A DNA stretch of 64,000 nucleotides from Limosilactobacillus sp. WILCCON 0051 (GTDB lineage Bacteria > Bacillota > Bacilli > Lactobacillales > Lactobacillaceae): contig NZ_CP154878.1 in assembly GCF_039955095.1 (NCBI RefSeq), positions 1,550,001 to 1,614,000 on the forward strand, written 5' to 3'. Both the position numbers and the translations under genes were made by a program. Below the pieces are notes generated by a model that was given only the letters and a program-made list of their open reading frames with translations, was not told the origin of the DNA and made no database searches. Position 1 is the stretch's first letter; every line of letters begins with the position of its first letter. Positions 9,660 through 23,100 of this stretch are shown piece by piece.

Positions 9660-9910
9660 TACGATTCTTTCGTTCTTCAATCTATGTAGCGCGCTGAATC
9701 ATTTTTCCAGGCGCGCTAGCTTGTTCTTAAAAAACGATTCTTTGAAATACGCTAAATTTTTTAAGCACGTTAAACTACTCTTCTATGTGCACTTAATTGT
9801 TTTTCTAAGTACACTAAATAATTCTTTTGCGTGCATCAAACCATTCTTCTAGGCATGCTAAATTGTCTTGTTAAGCACGTAAAACTACTCTTCCAGGCGC
9901 GCTTGAAAAA
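9660..9910 (-). repeat. Degenerate ~22-bp tandem repeat between gtfC and secY2
   Basis: Read on the minus strand, about ten imperfect units of roughly 17-38 bp (mostly 20-24) run from the last codons of gtfC to just before secY2. Each carries a pattern like GCRYGCYTAGAAGARTAGTTTA. Most units begin with a 6-bp palindrome or near-palindrome (GCGCGC, GCATGC, GTGCAC). The first unit encodes the C-terminal residues and stop of GtfC, so the array looks like amplification of the gene's own 3' end followed by drift. Confidence 0.7.
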
Positions 9911-10901
9911 CAGCTTCGGTCAGCGCCCGTTTAGTAAACATTCCCTGCCGATTGAGCCAGCCGAATTGATAGACGTGATTGGCCAGTTGCCGGTACTGAT
10001 CTTCAGTGACCGACTGCACCCATTCACTGGCTTCGGCAAGCGAGTCGACCACCTTGCCCAGATGATATTTTTCGACAAGATCTGCCTGCGCGATGCCGCG
10101 ATGAACAATACTTGGCAGACCAGCCGCCAGATAGGAGCCGAATTTGAAATTGGCATTTAGTTTCATATATTCAAACCAGGATGGCGAACTTTCCCAAAGC
10201 AGGCCAAAGCCCCCATTTTGATGCAGACACTTGGCCAGATATTCATTGGCTACATAGCCTTGAAATTTAACTTGGGGATTGTTAAGCGGCACGGTTGGAT
10301 CGGCAAAAACCTCAAGCGGAACCTTTTCGTGCCAGTCATTGACAAAATTAAACTTGCTGGGACTGCCCGCGAAATTAAGCACCGTGCGATATGGTGATTC
10401 ACCAGTCAGTTGATCGGCAGTCAAAGCGTCCCAGGCCTCCTGATAAACGATCTTTTTGACTTTGAGACCCCATTTGTCCAATTCCTGCTTCATCTGCGGC
10501 ATTGGCAGAATCAAAACGTCAGCCTGATTGTAAAAGTCAATCCATTCCGGAATACGCGCGGGATTGTCAAACATCAACGGTGCCACGTCATGCACGAACA
10601 TGATCAATTTGACGTGATGCTCTACACGGTAGGCATTGATCTTGTCAACCAGCCGCTGCTGCCATTGCATCTCCATCCAGGTTGGCTCTTGCAGAATCAC
10701 GATGTCGTCAACCGTCAATGACGACAGAATACCATCCAGCCGTGCCGATAATTCGCCTGCCGGTTCGGCCGAAGCATCATAAAAGTAGTAGCCCAACTCT
10801 CTGATGCCAATTTCATCAGCAAATTGAGCCGCCATATTTTGAGCAATCTGAGCCGTACTGCTCTTAAGTTGGCCATGCATGTTTGTAATGTAGACCGTCA
10901 T
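9885..10901 (-). CDS. gtfC: GtfC/Gtf3-type glycosyltransferase extending the adhesin glycan
   Basis: The protein has 338 residues. It matches the Gtf3/Nss-type transferase family: opening MTVYITNMHGQLKSSTAQIAQNM shortened here to its first segment, a central HDVAPLMFDN motif around residue 110, and a C-terminal nucleotide-sugar region with KFGSYLAAGLPSIVHRGIA around 270-288. In streptococci Gtf3 adds glucose to the GlcNAc placed by GtfA/B; in L. reuteri aSec loci the corresponding gene is called gtfC. It is the first gene after the SRRP terminator and is probably the first gene of the secretion operon, with its own promoter at 10931-10959. Its 3' end lies inside a tandem-repeat tract. Donor sugar is inferred, not shown. 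Confidence 0.85.
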   Translation of the reverse strand: MTVYITNMHGQLKSSTAQIAQNMAAQFADEIGIRELGYYFYDASAEPAGELSARLDGILSSLTVDDIVILQEPTWMEMQWQQRLVDKINAYRVEHHVKLIMFVHDVAPLMFDNPARIPEWIDFYNQADVLILPMPQMKQELDKWGLKVKKIVYQEAWDALTADQLTGESPYRTVLNFAGSPSKFNFVNDWHEKVPLEVFADPTVPLNNPQVKFQGYVANEYLAKCLHQNGGFGLLWESSPSWFEYMKLNANFKFGSYLAAGLPSIVHRGIAQADLVEKYHLGKVVDSLAEASEWVQSVTEDQYRQLANHVYQFGWLNRQGMFTKRALTEAVFQARLEE

Positions 10902-10930
10902 TAGCCATCGCTCCCTCTTACACTTATCAT

Positions 10931-10959
10931 TTTATAAACGTTATTACAGTTAATAACAA
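10931..10959 (-). promoter_or_regulatory. Promoter of the gtfC-secY2-asp-secA2-gtfAB operon, with a palindrome in its spacer
   Basis: On the minus strand TTGTTA, a 17-base spacer and TATAAA lie 30 bases before gtfC. The spacer region contains the inverted repeat GTTATT-AACTGT-AATAAC, a candidate operator. The match is by eye and untested. Confidence 0.5.
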
Positions 10960-11073
10960 TATACATAATATTTTTTCGAAATGGCCGTTAATTCCAGATG
11001 TTGCACAGATCAACATCAACTTATATTTTGACGTGACTTTCGAAACTTTTTGGCGATTTAAGTAATAAAAAAG

Positions 11074-11099
11074 AAAAACGCTGCGATCACGGCGTTTTT
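11074..11099 (-). terminator. Terminator after the SRRP gene
   Basis: The stem AAAAACGC/GCGTTTTT with a 10-base loop lies 43 bp after the SRRP stop. It is T-rich on the minus strand and separates the adhesin transcript from the export/glycosylation operon. Confidence 0.75.
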
Positions 11100-11141
11100 G
11101 CCATGATGCAACGTTCTTCGTCTTAAATATCAATCGATCAG

Positions 11142-14100
11142 TTACTTATCTTCATCAGTTCGCTTGCGTCCAAAGGCAGCGGCCAATGCACCCAGCATTA
11201 CGGCTGACAGTCCCAGGATACCTGCTTGAGAATCATCAGAACCGCTGAGCTGTGGCAGTTTTTCAGCCTGCTTCTTAGCGGCCGGCGTTGCGCTTGGCGT
11301 TGGCTGACTTGGCACAACACTTTCCGTTGCTGGCTGTTCAACTGATGGTGCGACACGGTCAAACGACTGCACGTCTACCAGCGCTACTGGTTCAATCAGC
11401 GAGCGGCCATTGTTGTTTTCAGCATAACCGCCTGAATTAGAGCCGGTGTTATGAGCATTGCTTTCCGAAATGGATTGACTGATGCTGTTTATCTTGCTGT
11501 TGGAAATTGATTCCGACAAGCTGCGCGACTGACTCTTTGAAGCACTTTGCGATGCACTCTTAGAGATTGATTGACTCGCACTTGTGGAGATTGAAGCACT
11601 AGCTGAAGCTGACTGGCTGGCACTTGCCGAAGCACTAGTTGAAGCCGACTGACTCGCACTTGCCGAAGCGCTCGTTGATGCGGACTCACTCGCACTTGCC
11701 GAAGCGCTCGTTGAAGCTGACTCGCTTGCACTCAGTGATGCACTCGTGGAGGCTGATTCACTTGCACTCAGAGAAGCACTAGTTGAAGTGGATTCACTCG
11801 CACTCAAGGATGCACTCGTTGAGGCTGACTCGCTTGCGCTCAATGAAGCACTAGTTGAAGTGGATTCACTAGTACTCAAGGATGCACTCGTTGATGCTGA
11901 CTCGCTGGCGCTCAGAGATGCACTCGTGGAGGCTGATTCACTCGCACTCAGTGATGCACTCGTCGATGCGGATTCACTTGCACTCAAGGATGCGCTCGTC
12001 GAAGTGGATTCACTCGCACTCAAGGATGCACTCGTTGATGCTGACTCGCTTGCGCTCAGAGAAGCACTCGTTGAAGTAGATTCGCTTGCGCTCAATGAAG
12101 CACTCGTTGAAGTCGATTCACTTGCACTCAGTGAAGCGCTCGTTGAAGTCGATTCACTTGCACTCAGTGATGCACTAGTCGAGGCGGATTCACTTGCGCT
12201 TAGAGAAGCACTAGTTGACGCTGATTCACTGGCACTCAGTGATGTACTTGTCGAAGTGGATTCACTTGCACTTAGAGAAGCACTTGTTGAGGCAGATTCG
12301 CTCGCACTCAAGGATGCACTCGTCGATGCTGACTCGCTTGCACTCAATGAAGTACTCGTTGAAGTCGATTCACTTGCACTCAGCGATGCACTTGTCGAAG
12401 TGGATTCACTTGCACTTAGAGAAGCACTTGTTGAGGCAGATTCGCTCGCACTCAGTGATGCACTCGTTGAGGCTGACTCACTTGCACTCAGGGATGCACT
12501 CGTGGAAGTTGATTCACTTGCACTCAGCGATGCACTTGTCGAAGTGGATTCGCTCGCACTCAGAGAAGCGCTAGTTGAAGTTGATTCGCTCGCACTCAGA
12601 GAAGCGCTAGTTGAAGTTGATTCGCTCGCACTCAGGGATGCACTAGTTGAAGTCGATTCACTTGCACTCAAGGATGCACTAGTTGAGGCGGATTCGCTCG
12701 CACTCAAGGATGCACTAGTTGAAGCTGACTCGCTGGCGCTCAGAGAAGCACTAGTCGAAGTGGATTCACTGGCACTCAGGGATGCACTAGTTGAAACGGA
12801 CTCACTGGCACTCAAGGATGCACTAGTTGACGCAGATTCGCTTGCGCTCAATGAAGCACTCGTTGAAGTGGATTCACTTGCACTCAGCGAAGCGCTCGTT
12901 GAAGTGGATTCACTGGCACTCAGTGATGCACTAGTCGAGGCGGATTCACTTGCGCTTAGAGAAGCACTAGTTGACGCAGATTCGCTTGCACTTTGAGAAG
13001 CACTAGTTGACGCTGATTCACTGGCACTCAGTGATGCACTAGTTGAAGTGGATTCGCTTGCACTCAGAGAAGCACTTGTCGAGGCAGATTCGCTTGCGCT
13101 CAGAGAAGCACTTGTCGAGGCAGATTCGCTTGCGCTCAGGGATGCACTAGTTGATGCTGATTCACTGGCGCTTTGAGAAGCACTAGTTGAGGCAGATTCA
13201 CTTGCACTCAGTGATGCACTAGTTGAAGTGGATTCGCTTGCACTCAGTGATGCACTAGTTGAAGTGGATTCACTTGCACTCAGGGATGCGCTAGTTGAAG
13301 TGGATTCGCTCGCACTCAAGGATGCACTCGTCGATGCTGATTCACTCGCACTCAGTGATGAACTTGTCGAAGCTGACTCGCTCGTACTTTGAGATGCACT
13401 CGTCGATGCTGATTCGCTGGCACTCAAGGATGCACTGGTTGAGGCTGATTCACTTGCGCTTTGAGATGCACTGGTTGACGCAGATTCACTCGCACTCAGT
13501 GATGCACTCGTCGATGCTGATTCACTCGCACTCAGTGATGCACTTGTCGATGCTGACTCGCTAGCACTCAAGGATGCACTGGTTGAGGCTGATTCACTCG
13601 CACTCAGTGATGCACTTGTCGATGCTGACTCGCTGGCACTCAAGGATGCACTCGTCGAAGTTGACTCGCTCGTGCTCAGTGAAGCACTGGTTGAGGCTGA
13701 TTCGCTCGCACTCAAGGATGCACTAGTTGAAGTGGATTCACTTGCACTTTGAGAAGCACTCGTTGATGCAGATTCACTTGCACTTTGTGATGCACTCGTC
13801 GAAGCTGATTCACTTGCACTCAATGAAGCACTAGTCGAAGTTGATTCACTTGCACTCAGGGATGAACTAGTTGAAGTTGATTCACTAGTACTCAAGGATG
13901 CGCTAGTCGATGTGGATTCACTGGCACTTTGCGATGCACTAGTTGAGGCGGATTCACTTGCACTCAGCGAAGCGCTCGTTGAAGTGGATTCACTTGCACT
14001 CAGTGATGCACTAGTCGAGGCGGATTCACTTGCGCTTAGAGAAGCACTAGTTGACGCAGATTCGCTTGCACTTTGAGAAGCACTAGTTGACGCTGATTCA

Positions 14101-17100
14101 CTGGCACTCAGTGATGCACTAGTTGAAGTGGATTCGCTTGCACTCAGAGAAGCGCTAGTTGATGCGGACTCACTCGCACTCAGAGAAGCGCTGGTCGAAG
14201 TGGATTCGCTTGCACTCAGAGAAGCGCTAGTTGATGCGGACTCACTCGCACTCAGGGATGCACTCGTTGATGCTGACTCGCTTGCACTCAAGGATGCACT
14301 CGTCGATGTGGATTCACTTGCACTCAGCGATGAACTTGTTGATGCAGATTCGCTTGCACTCAGTGATGCACTAGTTGATGCTGACTCGCTCGTACTTTGA
14401 GATGCACTCATTGAAGTGGATTCACTCGCACTCAGTGATGCACTCGTTGATGCGGATTCACTTACACTCAGTGATGCGCTCGTTGAAGTGGATTCACTAG
14501 TACTCAAGGATGCACTAGTTGAAGTGGACTCGCTCGCACTCAGTGATGCACTTGTCGAAGTGGATTCGCTTGCACTCAAGGATGCACTTGTCGAAGTCGA
14601 TTCACTGGCACTCAGAGAAGCACTAGTTGAAGTGGACTCGCTCGCACTCAGAGAAGCACTAGTTGAAGTCGATTCACTTGCACTCAAGGATGCACTAGTT
14701 GAGGCGGATTCGCTCGCACTCAAGGATGCACTCGTTGATGTGGATTCGCTCGCGCTCAATGATGCGCTCGTTGAAGTGGATTCACTAGTACTCAGAGATG
14801 CACTAGTTGAAGCTGATTCGCTCGTACTCAGTGATGCGCTAGTCGATGCTGATTCGCTCGCACTTTGTGATGCACTGGTTGATGCTGACTCACTTGCGCT
14901 TTGAGAAGCACTCGTTGAAGTGGATTCACTTGCGCTCAAGGATGAGCTAGTTGAAGTTGACTCGCTTGCACTCAGTGATGCGCTGGTTGAAGTGGATTCA
15001 CTAGTACTCAAGGATGCACTAGTTGAAGTGGACTCACTTGCGCTCAGAGAAGCACTGGTTGAAGTGGATTCACTTGCACTCAGTGATGCACTAGTTGATG
15101 CGGATTCACTAGTACTCAGAGATGCACTAGTTGATGTCGATTCGCTTGCGCTCAATGAAGCACTGGTTGAAGTGGATTCGCTGGTACTCAGTGATGCACT
15201 TGTCGAAGTTGATTCGCTCGCACTCAGTGATGCGCTAGTTGAAGTCGATTCACTTGCACTCAAGGAAGAACTCGTGGATGTGGATTCGCTCGCACTCAGA
15301 GAAGCACTAGTTGATGCAGATTCGCTGGCACTCAGGGATGCACTAGTTGAAGCTGATTCACTTGCACTCAGCGATGCACTAGTCGAAGTTGATTCACTAG
15401 TACTCAAGGATGCACTCGTTGAAGCGGATTCGCTCGCACTCAGTGATGAACTTGTCGAAGTGGATTCACTCGCACTAAGTGATGCACTAGTTGAAGCTGA
15501 TTCACTCGCACTAAGTGATGCGCTGCTTGAAGCTGATTCGCTCGCACTCAGAGAAGCACTTGTTGATGCGGATTCACTTGCGCTCAGTGATGCACTGGTT
15601 GAAGTTGATTCACTCGCACTTTGAGAAGCACTCGTTGACGCAGATTCACTTGCACTCAGAGATGCACTGGTCGAAGTGGATTCGCTAGTACTCAAGGATG
15701 CACTTGTTGATGCGGATTCACTGGTACTTTGAGAAGCACTAGTTGAAGTGGATTCACTTGCGCTTTGTGATGCACTCGTTGAGGCGGATTCACTTGCACT
15801 CAAGGATGCACTAGTTGAAGCTGATTCACTTGCACTTTGAGATGCACTCGTTGATGCGGATTCGCTCGTACTCAGTGATGCGCTGCTTGAGGCTGATTCA
15901 CTTGCGCTTTGTGATGCACTTGTCGAGGCGGATTCACTCGCACTCAGTGATGCACTAGTTGAAGTGGATTCACTTGCACTCAGAGAAGCACTCGTTGAAG
16001 TTGATTCACTTGCGCTCTGGGATGCACTCGTTGAAGTAGACTCGCTTGCGCTCAGAGAAGCACTAGTTGACGCAGATTCACTTGCACTTTGAGATGCACT
16101 TGTTGAAGTGGATTCGCTCGCACTCAAGGATGCACTCGTTGATGCGGATTCGCTCGCACTTTGAGATGCACTAGTTGAAGCGGATTCGCTCGCACTCAAG
16201 GATGCACTCGTTGATGCGGATTCACTTGCACTCAGAGAAGCACTAGTTGAGGCGGATTCGCTGGCGCTCAGAGAAGCACTTGTTGAAGCCGACTCGCTTG
16301 CACTTAATGAAGCACTGGTTGAGGCCGATTCGCTTGCACTAAGTGATGCACTTGTTGAGGCCGATTCACTCGTACTCAGTGATGAACTTGTTGAGGCAGA
16401 TTCGCTTGCACTCAATGATGCACTGGTTGAAGCTGACTCGCTTGCGCTCAATGAAGCACTCGTTGATACGGATTCACTCGCACTCAGGGATGCGCTGCTT
16501 GAGGCCGACTCACTGGCACTCAGTGATGAACTTGTTGAGGCTGACTCGCTCGCACTCAGTGATGAACTAGTTGAAGCTGACTCGCTAGCACTCAAGGATG
16601 CACTGGTTGAGGCAGATTCGCTAGTACTCAGTGATGCACTTGTCGAGGCTGATTCACTCGCACTCAGGGATGCACTGGTTGAGGCAGATTCGCTTGCACT
16701 CAAGGATGCGCTAGTTGAAGTGGATTCACTTGCGCTTTGAGATGCACTAGTGGAAGCCGATTCACTCGCACTCAAGGATGCACTCGTTGAAGCGGATTCA
16801 CTTGCGCTCAAGGATGCGCTCGTGGAAACTGATTCACTCGCACTCAGGGATGCACTCGTCGATGCTGATTCACTCGCACTTTGTGATGCACTCGTTGATG
16901 CAGATTCGCTTGCACTCAGTGAAGCACTTGTCGAGGCTGATTCACTTGCGCTCAGTGAAGCACTTGTCGAGGCTGATTCACTTGCACTCAATGAAGCACT
17001 AGTCGAGGCAGACTCACTTGTACTCAATGATGCACTTGTCGATGCTGATTCACTCGCACTTTGTGATGCACTCGTTGATGCAGATTCGCTTGTACTCAGG

Positions 17101-20100
17101 GATGCACTTGTCGAGGCTGATTCACTTGCGCTCAGTGAAGCGCTCGTTGAAGTTGATTCACTGGCACTCAGTGATGCGCTACTTGAAGCTGATTCGCTCG
17201 TGCTCAGTGAAGCGCTGGTTGAGGCGGATTCACTGGCACTCAGTGAAGCGCTCGTTGAAGTTGATTCACTGGCACTCAAGGATGCACTCGTTGATGCGGA
17301 TTCGCTCGTGCTCAGTGAAGCGCTCGTTGAAGTTGATTCACTGGCACTCAGTGAAGCGCTCGTTGAAGTTGATTCACTAGCACTTTGAGAAGCACTCGTG
17401 GATGCTGATTCACTTGCACTCAGTGATGCACTAGTTGATGTCGATTCACTCGCACTCAGAGAAGCGCTGGTTGAAGTTGACTCACTTGCACTCAAGGATG
17501 CACTTGTCGAAGTGGATTCACTAGCACTCAAGGATGCGCTAGTCGAAGCTGACTCACTTGCACTCAGCGATGCACTAGTGGAAGCTGATTCGCTGGCACT
17601 CAGTGATGCACTTGTTGAAGTGGATTCACTTGCACTCAAGGATGCGCTCGCTGAGGCTGATTCACTCGCACTCAGTGATGCACTAGCTGAAGTGGATTCA
17701 CTTGCACTCAGCGATGCACTTGTTGAAGTTGACTCACTAGCACTCAGGGATGCGCTAGTCGAGGCTGATTCGCTCGCACTTTGTGATGCACTGGTTGATG
17801 CTGACTCACTTGCGCTTTGAGATGCACTCGTGGATGCAGATTCACTTGCACTTTGCGATGCACTCGTTGATGCGGATTCGCTCGTACTCAAGGATGCACT
17901 CGTTGAAGTGGATTCACTTGCGCTCTGGGATGCACTCGTTGAAGTGGATTCACTTGCGCTCAGAGAAGCACTCGTTGAAGTGGATTCACTTGCACTCAGT
18001 GATGCACTCGTTGATGCGGATTCGCTCGCACTTTGAGATGCACTCGTTGATGCAGATTCACTCGCACTCAGTGATGAACTCGTTGAGGCTGACTCGCTTG
18101 CACTTTGCGATGCACTCGTTGAGGCCGATTCACTTGCGCTCAAGGATGCGCTCGTGGAAGCTGATTCACTCGCACTCAGTGATGCACTGGTTGAGGCGGA
18201 TTCACTGGCACTTTGAGATGCACTGGTTGAGGCAGATTCGCTCGCACTCAGTGATGCACTAGTTGAGGCTGACTCACTTGCACTAGTCGATGCCGATTCA
18301 CTGGCACTCAGGGATGAACTAGTCGAAGTGGATTCACTGGCACTCAATGATGAACTAGTTGAGGCGGATTCACTCGTACTCAGTGATGCACTTGTTGATG
18401 CAGACTCGCTTGCACTCAAGGATGCACTAGTTGAGGCTGATTCGCTCGCACTCTGGGATGCACTGGTCGATGCCGACTCACTTGCACTCAGAGATGCACT
18501 AGTTGAAGTGGATTCACTTGCACTCAGTGATGCACTAGTCGAGGCGGATTCACTGGCACTTTGTGATGCACTCGTGGAGGCTGATTCGCTTGCACTTTGA
18601 GATGCGCTGGTTGAGGCGGACTCGCTTGCACTCAGAGATGCACTAGTTGAGGCAGATTCACTCGCACTCAAGGATGCACTAGTTGAAGTTGATTCGCTCG
18701 CACTCAGTGAAGCGCTCGTTGATGCTGACTCGCTGGCGCTTTGAGATGCACTCGTGGAAGCTGATTCGCTTGCGCTCAATGATGCACTCGTCGATGTGGA
18801 TTCACTCGCACTCAGCGATGCACTCGTGGAAGCTGACTCGCTGGCGCTCAGAGAAGCACTAGTTGAAATGGATTCACTAGTACTCAAGGATGCACTCGTG
18901 GAAGCTGATTCACTCGCACTCAAGGATGCGCTAGTCGATGTGGATTCACTGGCACTTTGAGATGCACTAGTTGATGTCGATTCACTCGCACTCAGAGAAG
19001 CGCTGGTTGAGGCTGACTCACTCGCACTCAGTGATGCACTAGTTGAAGCGGATTCGCTCGCACTCAAGGATGCACTAGTTGAAGCAGACTCGCTCGCACT
19101 CAAGGATGCGCTAGTCGAAGCTGATTCGCTTGCACTTTGAGAGGCACTCGTTGATGCCGATTCGCTTGCACTCAGAGAAGCACTCGTTGAAGTGGATTCA
19201 CTTGCGCTCAAGGATGCGCTCGTGGATGCGGATTCACTGGCACTCAGTGATGAACTTGTCGATGCTGACTCGCTTGCACTTTGAGAGGCACTCGTTGATG
19301 CGGATTCGCTTGCACTCAATGATGCACTCGTTGAAGTGGATTCACTTGCGCTCTGGGATGCACTCGTGGATGCAGATTCACTTGCACTTTGCGATGCACT
19401 GGTTGAGGCGGATTCGCTTGCACTCAAGGATGCACTAGTTGAGGCGGATTCACTCGCACTCAAAGATGCACTCGTTGATGCTGACTCACTCGCACTTTGA
19501 GAGGCACTCGTCGAGGCCGATTCACTTGCACTTTGAGATGCACTAGTTGATGCTGACTCGCTTGCACTCAATGATGCACTGGTTGACGCAGATTCGCTCG
19601 CACTCAGGGATGCACTAGTTGAAGCTGATTCACTCGCACTTTGAGATGCACTGGTTGAGGCTGATTCACTTGCACTCAAGGATGCACTCGTCGATGCAGA
19701 CTCACTTGCACTCAATGATGCACTGGTCGATGCTGATTCACTCGCACTCAGTGATGCACTAGTCGATGCGGACTCGCTGGCGCTCAGTGATGCACTCGTA
19801 GAAGCAGACTCGCTAGCACTCAAGGATGCACTGGTTGAGGCGGATTCGCTCGCGCTCAATGATGCGCTCGTTGAAGTGGATTCACTTGCGCTCTGGGATG
19901 CACTCGTGGATGCAGATTCACTTGCACTTTGCGATGCACTGGTTGAGGCGGATTCGCTTGCACTCAAGGATGCACTCGTTGAGGCTGATTCACTTGCACT
20001 TTGCGATGCACTGGTTGAGGCGGATTCGCTTGCACTCAAGGATGCACTAGTTGAGGCTGATTCACTTGCACTCAATGATGCACTGGTCGAAGTGGATTCA

Positions 20101-23100
20101 CTAGTACTCAAGGATGCACTCGTTGATGCGGATTCGCTGGCACTTTGAGATGCACTGGTTGAGGCAGATTCACTTGCACTCAGTGATGCACTGGTCGAAG
20201 TTGACTCGCTCGCACTCAAGGATGCACTCGTCGATGCTGATTCACTCGCACTCAGTGATGAACTAGTCGAGGCTGACTCACTAGCACTCAGTGATGCACT
20301 CGTTGAAGTGGATTCACTAGCACTCAAGGATGCGCTCGTCGAAGTTGATTCACTGGCACTCAGAGATGCACTCGTTGATGCTGATTCACTCGCACTCAAA
20401 GATGCACTGGCCGAGGCAGATTCGCTCGCACTCAAGGATGCGCTCGTTGAAGCGGATTCGCTGGCGCTCAGTGATGCACTCGTAGAAGCAGACTCGCTAG
20501 CACTCAAGGATGCGCTGGTTGAGGCAGATTCGCTAGTACTCAGTGATGCACTAGTTGAAGTTGACTCGCTAGCACTCAGCGATGCACTGGTTGATGCGGA
20601 TTCACTTGCACTCAGTGATGCACTGGTTGATGCGGATTCACTGGCACTCAGGGATGCACTCGTTGAAGCTGACTCACTCGCACTCAGTGAAGCACTCGTT
20701 GAAGTTGATTCACTTGCGCTCAGTGATGCACTCGTTGATGCTGATTCACTTGCACTCAAGGATGCACTGGTTGAAGTTGATTCACTTGCACTCAGCGATG
20801 CACTTGTCGAGGCCGATTCGCTCGCACTCAGGGATGCACTAGTTGATGCTGATTCGCTCGCACTCAAGGATGCACTGGTCGATGCTGATTCACTGGCACT
20901 CAGAGATGCACTCGTTGATGCGGATTCACTTGCACTCAGTGAAGCGCTCGTTGAAGTTGATTCACTTGCGCTTAGAGAAGCACTCGTTGACGCAGATTCG
21001 CTCGCACTCAGTGATGCACTGGTCGAAGTTGATTCGCTCGTGCTCAGTGAAGCGCTAGTTGATGTCGATTCACTGGCGCTCAAGGATGCACTCGTTGAAG
21101 CCGACTCGCTTGCACTCAAGGATGCACTAGTCGAGGCTGATTCGCTCGCACTTAGTGATGCGCTGCTTGAGGCTGATTCACTTGCGCTCAAGGATGCACT
21201 AGTTGAGGCTGACTCGCTCGCACTCAAGGATGCACTAGTCGAGGCTGACTCACTTGTGCTCAGTGATGCACTGGTTGAGGCGGATTCGCTCGTGCTCAGT
21301 GAAGCACTGGTTGAGGCGGATTCACTCGCACTCAGTGATGCACTCGTCGATGCGGATTCGCTTGCACTCAGCGATGCACTCGTTGAGGCGGATTCACTCG
21401 CACTCAGAGAAGTACTAGTTGAAGTGGATTCGCTAGCACTCAGTGACGCACTAGTTGAAGTGGATTCACTAGTACTCAAGGATGCACTCGTCGATGCTGA
21501 TTCACTTGCACTCAGGGATGCGCTGCTTGATGCTGATTCACTGGCGCTTTGTGATGCACTGGTTGACGCAGATTCACTCGCACTTTGTGATGCACTCGTT
21601 GAGGCGGATTCACTTGCACTTTGAGATGCACTCGTCGAAGTTGACTCGCTCGCACTCAAGGATGCACTCGTCGAAGTTGACTCGCTCGCACTCAAGGATG
21701 CACTAGTCGATGCTGATTCACTGGCACTCAGTGAAGCGCTCGTTGATGCAGATTCACTTGCACTTTGAGAAGCACTAGTTGAAGTGGATTCACTGGTACT
21801 TTGAGATGCACTCGTCGATGCGGATTCACTTGCACTTTGAGATGCACTCGTTGATGTGGATTCGCTGGCACTCAAGGATGCACTTGTAGAAGTGGATTCA
21901 CTTGCACTCAGAGAAGCACTAGTTGAAGTTGATTCACTCGCGCTCAGAGAAGTACTAGTTGAAGTGGATTCGCTAGCACTCAGTGACGCACTAGTTGAAG
22001 TGGATTCACTAGTACTCAAGGATGCGCTCGTCGAAGCTGACTCACTTGCACTCAGAGAAGCACTCGTTGATGCAGATTCACTTGCACTCAAGGATGCACT
22101 AGTTGAAGTGGATTCACTTGCACTTAGTGAAGCGCTCGTTGAAGCCGATTCACTAGTACTCAGCGATGCACTCGTCGATACGGATTCACTTGCACTCAGA
22201 GAAGCACTCGTTGAAGTTGATTCACTTGCGCTCTGGGATGCACTCGTTGAAGTAGACTCGCTTGCGCTCAGAGATGCACTCGTTGATGCGGATTCACTTG
22301 CACTCAGAGATGCACTCGTCGATGCGGATTCACTTGCACTCAGTGATGAACTAGTTGATGCGGATTCACTCGCACTCAATGATGCACTCGTTGATGCGGA
22401 CTCGCTCGCACTCAGTGATGCACTCGTTGATGCTGATTCACTTGCACTTTGTGATGCACTGGTTGAGGCCGATTCACTTGCACTCAGGGATGAACTCGTT
22501 GAAGCAGACTCGCTTGCACTCAATGATGCACTTGTCGAGGCAGATTCACTCGCACTCAAGGATGCACTGGTTGAGGCTGATTCACTCGCACTCAGTGATG
22601 CACTGGTTGAAGCTGACTCGCTCGCACTCAGTGATGCACTCGTTGACGCAGATTCGCTTGCACTCAGCGATGCACTGGTTGAGGCTGATTCGCTCGCACT
22701 CAGCGATGCACTAGTTGAGGCCGATTCACTGGCACTCGTTGAAGCTGATTCACTCGTACTTAAGGATGCACTAGTTGAGGCAGATTCACTCGTACTCAAT
22801 GATGCGCTCGTTGAAGCAGATTCACTTGCACTCAGGGATGCACTGGTTGAGGCCGACTCGCTTGCGCTCAGAGATGCACTGGTTGAGGCAGATTCACTGG
22901 CACTCAAGGATGCACTGGTTGAGGCTGACTCACTCGCACTCAAGGATGCACTAGTTGATGCTGATTCACTCGCACTTTGAGATGCACTCGTCGAGGCCGA
23001 TTCACTTGCACTTTGAGATGCACTAGTTGAAGCTGACTCGCTTGCACTCAATGATGCACTGGTTGACGCAGATTCGCTCGCACTCAGGGATGCACTAGTT

